Shown here piece after piece: positions 1 through 8,411 of a DNA stretch of 64,000 bases. Source of the DNA: Flavobacterium nitrogenifigens (GTDB lineage: Bacteria > Bacteroidota > Bacteroidia > Flavobacteriales > Flavobacteriaceae); the NCBI RefSeq assembly GCF_003254565.1, contig NZ_QJRI01000180.1, positions 124,001-188,000 on the forward strand. Direction: 5' to 3'. How positions within the stretch are numbered: position 1 is the stretch's first letter; each line of letters opens with the position of its first letter. A model generated the notes under the pieces. It did no database searches and had not been told where the DNA came from. It was given only the letters and a program-made list of their open reading frames with translations. The translations under genes and the position numbers were made by a program.

Positions 1-860
1 ACCGCAGTTCCAGCTAATGGTAAAGATCCTTGACCTCCAGCTAAACGGTCACGAATTTCTCCTCCAGATCCTGTTGCAGCTCCGTTGAAAGGCTCAACTG
101 TTGTTGGGAAATTGTGAGTTTCGGCTTTTAATGAGATAACCGAATCAAATTCTTTTATTTCGTAAAAATCAGGTTTATCAGCCGATTTTGGTGCAAACTG
201 CTGCACTTTTGGTCCTTTTACAAAAGCAACGTTGTCTTTGTAAGCAGACACAATATCGTTAGGATTTTCCTGAGATGTTTTTTTGATTAATTTGAAAAGA
301 GAAGTTTCTTTTTCTTCGCCATCGATAACAAAAGTTCCGTTGAAAATTTTGTGACGGCAGTGCTCTGAGTTTGCTTGTGAGAAAGCAAAAATTTCAGAAT
401 CAGTTAATTTTCTTCCTAGTTTAGTCGAAAGATTGTTTAAATACTCAACTTCTTCTTCGCTTAAAGCTAAACCTTCCACTTTGTTATAAGCAGCAATATC
501 ATCAATTTCCAAAATTGGTTCCGGCTGAATGTTGATAGTGAAGATTTCTTGATCTAATTCGTTGAATTTTTGAGAAAGCATTGGGTCAAAATCAGTGAAA
601 TCTTCCGTTGCAGGATGAAATTCTTCGATTCTGATAATGCCAGAAATCCCCATGTTTTGAGTAATTTCTACAGCATTTGTACTCCAAGGTGTAATCATAG
701 TAGCGCGAGGACCAACAAAGAAACCTGTCAATGCAGATTTTTCGATCTTACTTGCGTCGGCAAAAAGCCAGTTTAATTTTGAAATGTCTTGAGCTGAAAT
801 TTCGTTTTGCGTTTGTACGGCAAAAACAGTTTTGCTTTGGTTTTCAAAGAAATGGATCAT
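1..860 (-). CDS. purL: Phosphoribosylformylglycinamidine synthase (PurL), N-terminal part, cut by window edge
   Basis: The reverse strand from the ATG at 858-860 stays open to base 1 and encodes the first 286 residues. PurL makes FGAM from FGAR, ATP and glutamine in cytosolic purine synthesis. The family motif SEHCRHKIF starts at residue 165 and the ETHNFPT nucleotide-site motif lies near residue 243, followed by glycine-rich sequence typical of the large single-chain PurL (about 1200 residues). The catalytic synthetase core and the glutaminase domain lie outside the window. The family assignment is very secure. The start is chosen because MIHFFENQ is the usual N-terminus and the sequence upstream is AT-rich and non-coding. 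Confidence 0.96.
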   Translation of the reverse strand, partial: MIHFFENQSKTVFAVQTQNEISAQDISKLNWLFADASKIEKSALTGFFVGPRATMITPWSTNAVEITQNMGISGIIRIEEFHPATEDFTDFDPMLSQKFNELDQEIFTINIQPEPILEIDDIAAYNKVEGLALSEEEVEYLNNLSTKLGRKLTDSEIFAFSQANSEHCRHKIFNGTFVIDGEEKETSLFKLIKKTSQENPNDIVSAYKDNVAFVKGPKVQQFAPKSADKPDFYEIKEFDSVISLKAETHNFPTTVEPFNGAATGSGGEIRDRLAGGQGSLPLAGTA

Positions 861-1246
861 TTGTGTAGTTTGTTGTATTGAGCTGCAAATTTAATGTAAA
901 TAAATAGTAAGCGCAAATTTGAAAACCATCTCTTTTCAAAAAAAATGAAATTGCTTTTTTCTTGCATTTTTTCTACCAAAAAGACGCAATATCAAGAGGT
1001 TTCGGTCTATGAGAAAATTTAAAGATTTAGTAATTTTTCTTTTTTGATATGTTCTGTAATATTAAACTTTTAGAAAGGAAAAAGTGAAAATTGAAATGAT
1101 GCAATTTTGGTGTTTATACGTGGGCAGATCTGCAAAATTTACGAAACGCAGAAAGTGATAAAAAATACGTTTCTAAAGAAAAATCTTTCACAGATAATGA
1201 AAAAAGCGGCAATTTGCCGCTTTTTTGGTTGATGAAAATCTAATTT
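861..1246. other. Intergenic stretch, no gene seen
   Basis: This 386-base AT-rich gap lies between the purL start and the end of the nuclease gene, both on the minus strand. It must hold the purL promoter, but I could not pick a clean TTG-N19-TAnnTTTG match. The only clear element is the terminator hairpin at 1201-1227. No open frame of convincing composition is visible. Confidence 0.6.
1201..1227 (-). terminator. Rho-independent terminator of the secreted nuclease gene
   Basis: A perfect palindrome with a GC-rich core (GCGGC/GCCGC) flanked by six A and six T residues lies 20 bases beyond the nuclease stop codon. The T run follows the stem on the minus strand. It is symmetrical, so it could also act on plus-strand transcripts. 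Confidence 0.85.
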
Positions 1247-3091
1247 TTAATTAATAATAACCTTTTTAAAAGCTGTTTTTTCTCCTTTTATAATTTTAAT
1301 AATATAGATTCCCGTTGGAAGATTATGTACAGAAACTTCTGGAGAAGTTGTGTTTTGTTGTTCGAAAACTTTCTGACCAGAGAATGAGAAAATTTCAATA
1401 GAATAAGGGCTATTTACAATACCTGGCTGAATATTGAAATTTCCATTAGACGGATTTGGGTAAATTGCAATTTCGTCTGCAATGACTTCTTCTTCGATTT
1501 CAGGAGTCTGAACCATTTTGCTAGCTAAGTTGTTGCAAGTATCTTGAGAATACGAATCCCATTGTGCGCTTAAATTGAATGTTGTGCTCGGAGAAGTCAC
1601 AGTCGATTTTCTTCTTAAAGTAACATCGATGGCAAAATTGGCTGTTCCACCATTAAAAGTTCCAATGATATCAATTAAAACACCGTTTTTAAATAAACCT
1701 ACAGCATCATTTCCGTTAAAAGTCAGTTCGGTTGCTGTGGTCGAAATATTGGCCGCGCTTGTAGAGAAACAGCTTGATGACATAGAACTGTTTACAATTA
1801 CAAATTTGCTTCCAGTTGTTAAAGTTCCGCTTAGAGCCAATCCAGTGCTCCAAGAACCAGCACCGTTTGTTTGTTTTTTGATTGTATACGCAGACAGATT
1901 AACAGAAGCTCCAGTATTGTTTGCAATTTCTAAAGCTTTGTTGTTTCCAGAACCTTCAATATATTCAGAGAAAAGAAGATCGGTTGCGGTTCCTGTTCCA
2001 CTGCTGTCTGTTGTAACGCTTATTGTATTGCTTGATGCAGAAGCATTTCCTGCAGCATCTTTTGCTTTTACATAAATAGAATAAGCTGTTGAAGCGGTTA
2101 AACCTGTAATTGTTGTATTTGTGCTGGAAACAGTTGTTTTTAAAACACTATTAGCATAAACATCATAACCTGTAACGGCTACATTATCTGTTGAAGCTGT
2201 CCATGAAAGTGTAATTGAGGTTGCCGTTTTTGATGTTGAAGCCAAACTTGTTGGTGCGGTTGGCGCTTGAGTATCGCCAGAAGGAGTTCCGCCCCAAATT
2301 TGATTTACATATTCTGGATGATCAATAAACGGATTACGATTATTTTGGCGTGAATAAATTGCGTTGTTTCTCGCAATTTCTCTTGCGCTAACGGGGTCTT
2401 GCGCATGCCAAGCCAAAAGCATATTCAAGAAAGCAGTTGTAAAAACTTGGTTGCTCGAGCCATTAAACATAGCATAAGAATAACCTGCAACGGTATTTTC
2501 GTATCGTGTTGCAAAATAGAAATACATTCTGGCAATATCGCCTTTAAAATCATTTATTGGTTCGAAAACTGTTCCCGAATATCCAGAAACGGCACTTGAT
2601 CCTAATTTACTTCCGTTTTGAGAAGTGTATGTCGCTGAACTTACATTTCCGTGCGGATAGTTGGAACGTATTCCGTTTACTTTACCATCAGTTGGCGTAA
2701 TAAAATGCGCATCGGCAACCATTGGTGACTGTTCATTAAAAACAGATTGCGGTATAATGTGTTCTCTATTGTAGCAATCGCCTTCAACAGAATAACTGCC
2801 ACATCTTTGAGTAGTTCCAGTTGTATAAGTGTACGGATCTGTTCCTGATGGATTTTCAGAATACATGTCTAAAACAGTTCCGTCATTTTCGTAAAAATTG
2901 TCAACATCTGAGGTTTGATAAGTAGTGTACAAACCTGCGTATCCATTGTCGGTATGACCTTTAATAATGTTATACAATTGTGTTTTTAAAGTGTAGCCCG
3001 TTCCAGTTGCCGTGCTGTAATATCCGGATGGAATTTGAGCAAAACCAATTGCAGTAAACATCAATAACAGTAAAAAGTAGTTTTTTTTCAT
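1247..3091 (-). CDS. Secreted endonuclease I family protein with FN3, lamin-tail-like and type IX sorting domains
   Basis: This 614-residue protein has a signal peptide (about 1-18) and an endonuclease I/EndA-like domain (about 20-265) with the family motif CYNREHIIPQS, where the histidine is the expected catalytic residue. A fibronectin type III domain follows (about 275-365), then a lamin-tail-like domain (about 370-520, starting LLFSEYIEGSGNNKALEI), and a C-terminal type IX secretion sorting domain (about 545-614, IAIYPNPSNGNF). Family knowledge predicts non-specific DNA/RNA cleavage outside the cell, for phosphate or nucleotide scavenging. Transcription is probably monocistronic, with a hairpin terminator right after the stop. 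Domain order is read directly; the secretion route is inferred from the C-terminal domain. Confidence 0.92.
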   Translation of the reverse strand: MKKNYFLLLLMFTAIGFAQIPSGYYSTATGTGYTLKTQLYNIIKGHTDNGYAGLYTTYQTSDVDNFYENDGTVLDMYSENPSGTDPYTYTTGTTQRCGSYSVEGDCYNREHIIPQSVFNEQSPMVADAHFITPTDGKVNGIRSNYPHGNVSSATYTSQNGSKLGSSAVSGYSGTVFEPINDFKGDIARMYFYFATRYENTVAGYSYAMFNGSSNQVFTTAFLNMLLAWHAQDPVSAREIARNNAIYSRQNNRNPFIDHPEYVNQIWGGTPSGDTQAPTAPTSLASTSKTATSITLSWTASTDNVAVTGYDVYANSVLKTTVSSTNTTITGLTASTAYSIYVKAKDAAGNASASSNTISVTTDSSGTGTATDLLFSEYIEGSGNNKALEIANNTGASVNLSAYTIKKQTNGAGSWSTGLALSGTLTTGSKFVIVNSSMSSSCFSTSAANISTTATELTFNGNDAVGLFKNGVLIDIIGTFNGGTANFAIDVTLRRKSTVTSPSTTFNLSAQWDSYSQDTCNNLASKMVQTPEIEEEVIADEIAIYPNPSNGNFNIQPGIVNSPYSIEIFSFSGQKVFEQQNTTSPEVSVHNLPTGIYIIKIIKGEKTAFKKVIIN

Positions 3092-3494
3092 AATTAATAG
3101 TTTTAAGATTTGGTTGAGAAAACTATTTTAAAAACCTGATTGTTAAGTTTTTAAAAATGTGTTATAACAAATCTACTACTTTTATGAAAGCAATACGTTA
3201 AGTGATGTTTAATTTTAGATATATTTTCTTACGATGTTTTTTATTTGCCACGAAGGCGCTAAGGCAGGAAGATTTATTTTATGTTGCGGGGTGTTTTTGG
3301 CTCGCAAAGTCGCGAAGACGCAAAGTTTAATTTTTTAAGTTAATTTAAAAATCTTTGCGTCTTCGCGACTTTGCGAGATTAAAAACTTGGTTCTAACGTA
3401 TTGTGGATATTCGTTGCGTAGACGCACTGCAGTGCGTCTCTACGATATACTTTGTATAAAAAAAAATTGTGCCTTAGCGTCTTTGTGGCAAAAA
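3092..3494. other. Intergenic stretch filled by nested palindromic repeats
   Basis: This 403-base gap separates two minus-strand genes. It holds the promoter region of the nuclease gene (3092-3240, AT-rich, no clean promoter match found) and then a composite of three inverted repeats at 3246-3490, annotated separately. No coding capacity is apparent. Confidence 0.7.
3246..3490. repeat. Composite palindromic element: two nested hairpins plus the 20 bp palindrome
   Basis: The outer arms (3246-3266 and 3470-3490) pair with two mismatches in 21. Inside lies a perfect 25 bp inverted repeat (3301-3325 with 3353-3377, 27-base loop) built on the words GCAAAGTCGCGAAGACGC. Next to it is the 20 bp palindrome AGACGCACTGCAGTGCGTCT (3422-3441 region), which recurs near 58.4 and 60.95 kb. 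This looks like REP/MITE-type repeats inserted into one another; there is no transposase. A related, more decayed composite sits at 28725-28900. Confidence 0.85.
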
Positions 3495-5009
3495 CTACTT
3501 TTTAGGAAAATCTTGACTTTGATAAGCACCCAAATCTGGCGGCGAAGTTCTTGTAATTCCTAAAATATCTGTTGGAATTATATAGGCTTGATTCCCTTTC
3601 GCGAAAGCGGAAGAAGTTTTATCGATATTAAATTTGTTTTCAGAAACATTATAAAATTTAGGATTCTCATTTAGAATAATATTCGTATAATGTTCTGTAT
3701 CGGTTTTAAATTGATAATTAGGATTTGTAGTTGAACTGCTGAATTTTAGTAGACAATTGTTTAATTGATATACAAATGAAGCGCTTGTATTTTTGCTCAA
3801 ATTAAATTCGTTGGTGCTTGAACCGTAAATAATGCAATTATTAAAAGTTGCCTGAGTAAGCGGATTCGTTTCTGGGGTTGCTCCAGCCAATGAATTACTT
3901 AAGTTAACCGCAAATTGAGAAGGTGTCGACCAGTTATTGTTGAAAGTGCAATGTGTAAATTTGTAGTTTCCGCCATAAACACAAGATAGACTAGCTAATC
4001 CAGCATAATTAATAACAATGTTCTCTCCTTCAATTTGGGCGTTTTGAGCCAAAATTCCGTATTCAGCACAATTGTAAATCTGCGAGTTTTTAATTTCTAT
4101 TGTATTTGAAGGACTTCTAAAATCTAAACCAATAACAGCATTTTTTAAAGTCAAATGATTGATAGCATGATTGGTGCTTCCTTTTTCAAAAATAACCGAT
4201 TTCCACTGTCCTGGAATATCAGAGTAAAGCGATTCTAAACGATCGCCTTCAAAAATCACTTCGTTTTCGAGTTTATCAGTTTTAGAAGTTGTTCCATTGA
4301 TTTGAAGTGAAGCATTATTTCCGACATATAAACCAGAATTGGCGTGAAAATGGATTCTTGCGCCAGCTTCAAAAGTTACTGTTTTGTTTTCGGGAACTCC
4401 TGCGTAACCATAAATTACGTAAGGTTTGTCATTTGTAAAAAGAAGTTCGTTTCCGTTTGTTGGATCATTTTCACTCAAATAAAATCCGTCAACCTCTTTG
4501 CCGTCAATTTTAATTTTTTCCTTTGTTCCGTCTGGATTTTGATTTGGATATAAAAATATAGCATCTTGAATTAAGGTTACCAAAGCTACCTCCTGCAAAT
4601 TAGCACCGCTGTCAAATTGAATTTCATCAGTATATAAAAAATCTGTTGGATTGGCATCTGTAATATCTGCTGTAGTTTCTATAAAAATGTACAAACTGTC
4701 TTTTGCTAAAAGCGTGACATCTTTAAAAATCTTTCCTTCGTTGCCACTCATTCCGTCAATCGTCATTCTGTATTTAGAATTCAAGCCTTTTTTAAATTGT
4801 ACAGTCGGAATCGAAATATCATTTTTACTTCGGTTATAGACTTTCAATTGATACGTGCTTGAACCAATATTTTTAAAAACAGTGTCCAAATAAACAGTGT
4901 CTTTTGAAAACTTTAAATCTCCAGAACTGGCAACAGTATCAAAATCAGTTCGGCAAGAACTGAAAGCTAGAATTATTCCGAAAATTAAGAGTGCAAAGTA
5001 TTGGCGCAT
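3495..5009 (-). CDS. Lipoprotein with predicted right-handed beta-helix
   Basis: Starting at the ATG at 5007-5009 gives 504 residues beginning with a lipoprotein signal peptide (hydrophobic stretch to AFSSC, lipidated Cys19). Upstream in-frame codons to 5048 lie partly in a palindromic repeat and would bury the signal, so they are rejected. The middle of the protein (about 200-420) has repeated N/G-rich beta strands with phrases such as IYNCAEYGILAQNA, as in parallel beta-helix proteins, and a short tail ending DLGAYQ. No catalytic motif was recognised. It is probably a periplasmic or surface-anchored protein. Function is unknown; the beta-helix reading is by eye. Confidence 0.82.
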   Translation of the reverse strand: MRQYFALLIFGIILAFSSCRTDFDTVASSGDLKFSKDTVYLDTVFKNIGSSTYQLKVYNRSKNDISIPTVQFKKGLNSKYRMTIDGMSGNEGKIFKDVTLLAKDSLYIFIETTADITDANPTDFLYTDEIQFDSGANLQEVALVTLIQDAIFLYPNQNPDGTKEKIKIDGKEVDGFYLSENDPTNGNELLFTNDKPYVIYGYAGVPENKTVTFEAGARIHFHANSGLYVGNNASLQINGTTSKTDKLENEVIFEGDRLESLYSDIPGQWKSVIFEKGSTNHAINHLTLKNAVIGLDFRSPSNTIEIKNSQIYNCAEYGILAQNAQIEGENIVINYAGLASLSCVYGGNYKFTHCTFNNNWSTPSQFAVNLSNSLAGATPETNPLTQATFNNCIIYGSSTNEFNLSKNTSASFVYQLNNCLLKFSSSTTNPNYQFKTDTEHYTNIILNENPKFYNVSENKFNIDKTSSAFAKGNQAYIIPTDILGITRTSPPDLGAYQSQDFPKK

Positions 5010-5024
5010 TATTGTTTCTTTTTT

Positions 5025-5094
5025 GCCACGAATTACACTAATTTTCACAAATTTTATTTCAAATTAATTCGTGTAAATTAGTGTAATTCGTGGC
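5025..5094. repeat. Hairpin of the GCCACGAATT family
   Basis: A perfect 20 bp inverted repeat (5025-5044 with 5075-5094, 30-base loop) lies just upstream of the beta-helix lipoprotein gene. Its arm starts GCCACGAATTACACTAATTT. Related arms occur at 20320-20392 and, more loosely, at 44722-44787 and 44881-44949. Confidence 0.88.
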
Positions 5095-5126
5095 TATATC
5101 ATTTTTTAATTTTTTTAATCTGTGTA

Positions 5127-5144
5127 TCCCGATAGCTATCGGGA
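5127..5144. repeat. 18 bp palindrome TCCCGATAGCTATCGGGA, copy 1
   Basis: This is a perfect palindrome with no loop. An identical copy is at 28864-28881. Both copies lie in intergenic DNA beside other inverted repeats. It could be a protein-binding site or a REP core; the sequence alone does not decide. Confidence 0.85.
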
Positions 5145-5294
5145 GTGGCAAAAAAAAGCCAAAGATTGATTTTGATTGTTTTTGTAAAAATAGCAAAAAA
5201 CTGACAAGTTCATAATTGATTTTCAATTTTAGAATCCGTTTTTTAGATTTATGTCTTATCTTTCTTTAATTTTACGTTTTTAAAGTTTATTTTA

Positions 5295-5723
5295 ATGAAT
5301 TATACAAAAGAACAGATTTTAGCGCGCTGTAATGAGTTTTCTAAAAACACATTAATGGAAACGCTGAAAATTGAATATATCGACGCCGGAGAAGATTTTT
5401 TAACTGCAAAAATGCCTGTAAATCCAAGCGTTCATCAACCGATGGGATTGCTTCATGGAGGTGCTTCTGTAGCTTTAGCAGAAAGTGTTGGAAGCGCGGC
5501 TTCTTTCTTTTTTATTAATCCGAAAGAGCAGGAGGTAAGAGGCATCGAAATCTCGGCAAATCATCTAAAAAGTATTCGTGAAGGTTATGTTTTTGGAACA
5601 GCCAGAATTATTCACAAAGGCAGAAGCCTTCATCTTTGGGAAATTAAAATTACCGATGAAGAAGGTAATTTGGTTTCGCTTTGTAAATTGACGAATATGG
5701 TTTTGGATAGAAAGATTGTGTAA
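5295..5723 (+). CDS. menI: Hotdog-fold acyl-CoA thioesterase, probable DHNA-CoA hydrolase
   Basis: The 142-residue product is a single hotdog domain of the PaaI/YdiI type. The signature HQPMGLLHGGASVALAES puts His54 and Glu63 at the positions of the family's active-site residues, with the catalytic Glu following HGG. The family hydrolyses aromatic acyl-CoAs; in menaquinone synthesis it releases 1,4-dihydroxy-2-naphthoate. The isochorismate synthase gene downstream on the same strand supports this role over phenylacetate metabolism. The stop lies five bases before the next start, so it is probably co-transcribed with the KAP gene. Confidence 0.88.
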   Translation: MNYTKEQILARCNEFSKNTLMETLKIEYIDAGEDFLTAKMPVNPSVHQPMGLLHGGASVALAESVGSAASFFFINPKEQEVRGIEISANHLKSIREGYVFGTARIIHKGRSLHLWEIKITDEEGNLVSLCKLTNMVLDRKIV

Positions 5724-5727
5724 TTCT

Positions 5728-7227
5728 ATGGAATCAACAAAAGAAATAAAAATTGAAATTTTTGATATTCAGAATGACTTTAAAAAGCATTTAGAAATTG
5801 AGAATAATAAAAGGATATTGTTTTCAGGGCCTTTTGGAACAGGTAAATCTACATTTTTAAAAGAGGTTGCAGAGAGTGAGGATGAAGATAGTTTTTTTTA
5901 TTTAAGGATATTTCCAGTTAATTATTCTGTTTCTTCAAATGAAGACGTATTTGAACTAATAAAATTTGATTTGTTATTTCAATTAATGGGAAGGTTTTAT
6001 GAAGAAATTAAATTAGAAAAAGAAGACTTTACTTTACTTCTGAAAAGTCAAATGTTTATCATGGAGCGCATGAACTTCATGCCTCTTTTATATGCAATAT
6101 TGAGTTTTAGTGAAAAGATTGGAACTCCAATAGTTGATTTTATTAAAGCATTGGAAAATACAGTTGGAGATTTTAAAAAATTTAATGAAGAGATTAAAAT
6201 TGATGAAGAAAATGATATTAGTGCATTTCTAAAATCGATAGAAAATAAAAAAGGAAATCAGCACGAAATGGATGCGATCTCTGAATTGATTTTCGACTTA
6301 ATTGAAAGAGTTAAAAAAGAGAATAAAAAATTAGCAGTATTAATTATTGATGACTTAGATAGATTAGATCCTGATCATGTTTTTAGAATATTTAACATCT
6401 TTAGTGCACATCATGAAGAAATTAATAATAGAAATAAATTTGGTTTTGATAAAGTAATTTTTGTCTGTGATATAGAAAATATTAGGAAAATATTTCATCA
6501 TAAATATGGATTAGATGTTGATTTTTCTGGATATATTGATAAATTCTATTCAATTTCACCATTTGATTTTGATAATCGTAAATATGTAAAAAATAAAATC
6601 GAAAGTTTTCTCTTTAAAATTGAATTTGATCGAAACTTATCCTTTTATAGTATGGATAAAAATAATAGATTTTTAGTTGTTTTGAAATCAATTACTCTTA
6701 GTTTGATTGATGCAAAATTACTTAATTTACGTATGTTGTTGTCTTCTCCCTCTCTAAAAGTTCCTGAATTGGTTTATGGTAAGTATAATACGTATCTAAG
6801 TAGTTCTCCAATATTGGTACTTTTTTATTTATTAAAGAATTTCTATGGATCTTTTGAAATATTACAAATTAAGCTTTCTTCGCTATTTGAATTGTTTGAT
6901 AGTGGGAACTTTAGGTCAAGACATGGAGATGGATATGTGACAAAAAATGAGTTTGATGTTAATAATCTTATTTCTTACTGTCTGCTTTTTTTGTCGCCTG
7001 AAGATTTAAATGTTGATATTTCAAAAGAAGAGAAGACTGTTTATTTGGAGAACTATGATTGTACGTTCCATTATAATGAATTTAATAGTTATGATTATGT
7101 GAGTTTTGTTAATTTTAAAAAAGCAACTAAAGGTCAAAATATGGATTCTCAAGACGTTGTGTTGAATCCTTATAGAATTTTATTTGACACTTTTATAATT
7201 TGTAAAAAAAGAGGGCTGTTGCAATAA
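5728..7227 (+). CDS. KAP-like P-loop NTPase inserted between menaquinone genes
   Basis: From the ATG at 5728 (a TTG at 5716 would overlap the menI stop) the product has 499 residues. Walker A is GPFGTGKST (34-42), and Walker B with the KAP-style extension is LIIDDLDRLDPD (about 205-216). These are followed by IFVCDIENIRKIFHHKYG and a YIDKF motif, as in KAP/STAND-like ATPases. I see no inserted transmembrane pair and no obvious effector domain, so the C-terminal 230 residues are unassigned. Base composition is strikingly low: hand-counted lines 5761-5820 and 6601-6660 have 13 and 14 G+C of 60, against 25 of 60 in the neighbouring menF at 7741-7800. This and its position suggest a transferred cargo gene. 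KAP proteins are often linked to phage defence, but that is inference here. Confidence 0.82.
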   Translation: MESTKEIKIEIFDIQNDFKKHLEIENNKRILFSGPFGTGKSTFLKEVAESEDEDSFFYLRIFPVNYSVSSNEDVFELIKFDLLFQLMGRFYEEIKLEKEDFTLLLKSQMFIMERMNFMPLLYAILSFSEKIGTPIVDFIKALENTVGDFKKFNEEIKIDEENDISAFLKSIENKKGNQHEMDAISELIFDLIERVKKENKKLAVLIIDDLDRLDPDHVFRIFNIFSAHHEEINNRNKFGFDKVIFVCDIENIRKIFHHKYGLDVDFSGYIDKFYSISPFDFDNRKYVKNKIESFLFKIEFDRNLSFYSMDKNNRFLVVLKSITLSLIDAKLLNLRMLLSSPSLKVPELVYGKYNTYLSSSPILVLFYLLKNFYGSFEILQIKLSSLFELFDSGNFRSRHGDGYVTKNEFDVNNLISYCLLFLSPEDLNVDISKEEKTVYLENYDCTFHYNEFNSYDYVSFVNFKKATKGQNMDSQDVVLNPYRILFDTFIICKKRGLLQ

Positions 7228-7264
7228 ATTTAAATTTTGGTTTTTACCGATATAGACATAATAA

Positions 7265-8329
7265 ATGAATCCATTTTTCTTAAAAATTAAAAATCATAAA
7301 GAACAGAATTTGCCCTTTGTGCTTTATTCAAAACCTAATACTTCGGACTTAACTGGGATTTTACAGCAAAATAATACATTACACAAAGTTTCTGATTACA
7401 GCGAAAAAGGGTTTGTTTTTGCTTCTTTTGATGAAAAACAATTAATTCTGATTCCTGAAAATGAATCGGAAATTATTACTGCCGAAAAAGAAAAAACTTC
7501 TTTCGAACCAATTGAAATAGACGATTTGAGTTTTGATCCAGAAGCTAAATTTCAATATGAATATTTAGTTGCACTGGGAATTCAAGCGATTAAAAATGAA
7601 GAATTCAAAAAAGTAGTTTTATCGAGAAGCGAAGAAGTGCCTTTGGCTGAATTTGATTTTATCGAAACCTTTCAGCATTTGGTTCAATTATATCCTGCCA
7701 CTTTCTGTTATTGTTTCTTTCATCCTAAAATTGGACTTTGGATGGGAGCAACGCCTGAAAAACTTTTAAAGGCAAACGGAAATGTTTTTGAAACCATGGC
7801 TTTGGCGGGAACGCAGAAAGATAATCAGGAAACAGAAATTGTTTGGCAGCAAAAAGAAAAAGACGAACAGCAGTTTGTAACCGATTTTATTGTGAAAAGA
7901 CTTCGAGAATTTACAGCCTCGGTTGTAGTTTCTGAACCTTACAGTTTAAAAGCAGGATCTATCTGGCATATTAAAACAGATATTTCAGGTGTTTTAAAAG
8001 ATAATTCAACTCTAGAAGAAGTGGTTGATACTTTGCATCCAACTCCAGCCGTTTGCGGACTTCCGAAAAAGAAATCGAAAGCTTTTATTTTGGAAAATGA
8101 GAATTACAATAGAACTTTCTATACTGGTTTTCTAGGCGAATTAAACAGCACTTTTGCTGGAAATAATGCAAGTTCTGATTTATTTGTAAATTTACGATGC
8201 ATGCAGATTCAGGAAAATAAAGCCATTCTGTATATGGGCTGCGGAATCACAAAAGAAAGTGTTCCTGAGAGGGAATGGGAAGAAAGCGTCAATAAATCAA
8301 TGACGATGAAAAGAGTCTTGAGAAAATAG
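7265..8329 (+). CDS. menF: Isochorismate synthase (menaquinone pathway)
   Basis: The 354-residue chorismate-binding enzyme converts chorismate to isochorismate with Mg2+, the first committed step of menaquinone synthesis. The C-terminal two thirds hold the family motifs: FVTDFIVKRLRE, LHPTPAVCGLPKKKS and YTGFLGE, and a conserved FVNLRCMQI strand near the end. It is about as short as other Bacteroidota MenF/EntC proteins and lacks a TrpE-like N-terminal tryptophan-binding element. It starts 37 bases after the KAP gene, and menI lies beyond that, so the KAP gene interrupts what looks like a men operon. MenF is preferred to EntC because of menI and the absence of siderophore genes. Confidence 0.88.
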   Translation: MNPFFLKIKNHKEQNLPFVLYSKPNTSDLTGILQQNNTLHKVSDYSEKGFVFASFDEKQLILIPENESEIITAEKEKTSFEPIEIDDLSFDPEAKFQYEYLVALGIQAIKNEEFKKVVLSRSEEVPLAEFDFIETFQHLVQLYPATFCYCFFHPKIGLWMGATPEKLLKANGNVFETMALAGTQKDNQETEIVWQQKEKDEQQFVTDFIVKRLREFTASVVVSEPYSLKAGSIWHIKTDISGVLKDNSTLEEVVDTLHPTPAVCGLPKKKSKAFILENENYNRTFYTGFLGELNSTFAGNNASSDLFVNLRCMQIQENKAILYMGCGITKESVPEREWEESVNKSMTMKRVLRK

Positions 8330-8339
8330 TTTATAAATT

Positions 8340-8395
8340 GTTTCAAGTTTCAGGTTTCAAGTTCTGTTGACAACTTGAAACCTGAAACTTGAAAC
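8340..8395. repeat. Perfect 24 bp inverted repeat after menF (TTTCAAGTTTCAGG family)
   Basis: Arms 8340-8363 and 8372-8395 are perfectly complementary with an 8-base loop. The words GTTTCAAGTTTCAGG recur as single arms near 28681-28705 and 32731-32758. There is no T tract, so it is a REP-like hairpin more than a classic terminator, although it could slow transcription between menF and bshB1. Confidence 0.85.
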
Positions 8396-8411
8396 CTGAA
8401 ACAAAAAATAA

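Noticed and set aside
1575..2075. 166-codon plus-strand frame inside the nuclease gene
   Set aside because: It lies antisense to a well-supported secreted nuclease with continuous domains; composition mirrors that gene.
3246..3490. Outer arms considered as terminal inverted repeats of an insertion sequence
   Set aside because: There are only about 200 bases between the arms and no transposase frame.
5716..5718. TTG at 5716 as the KAP gene start
   Set aside because: It overlaps the menI stop; the ATG at 5728 gives a normal N-terminus.
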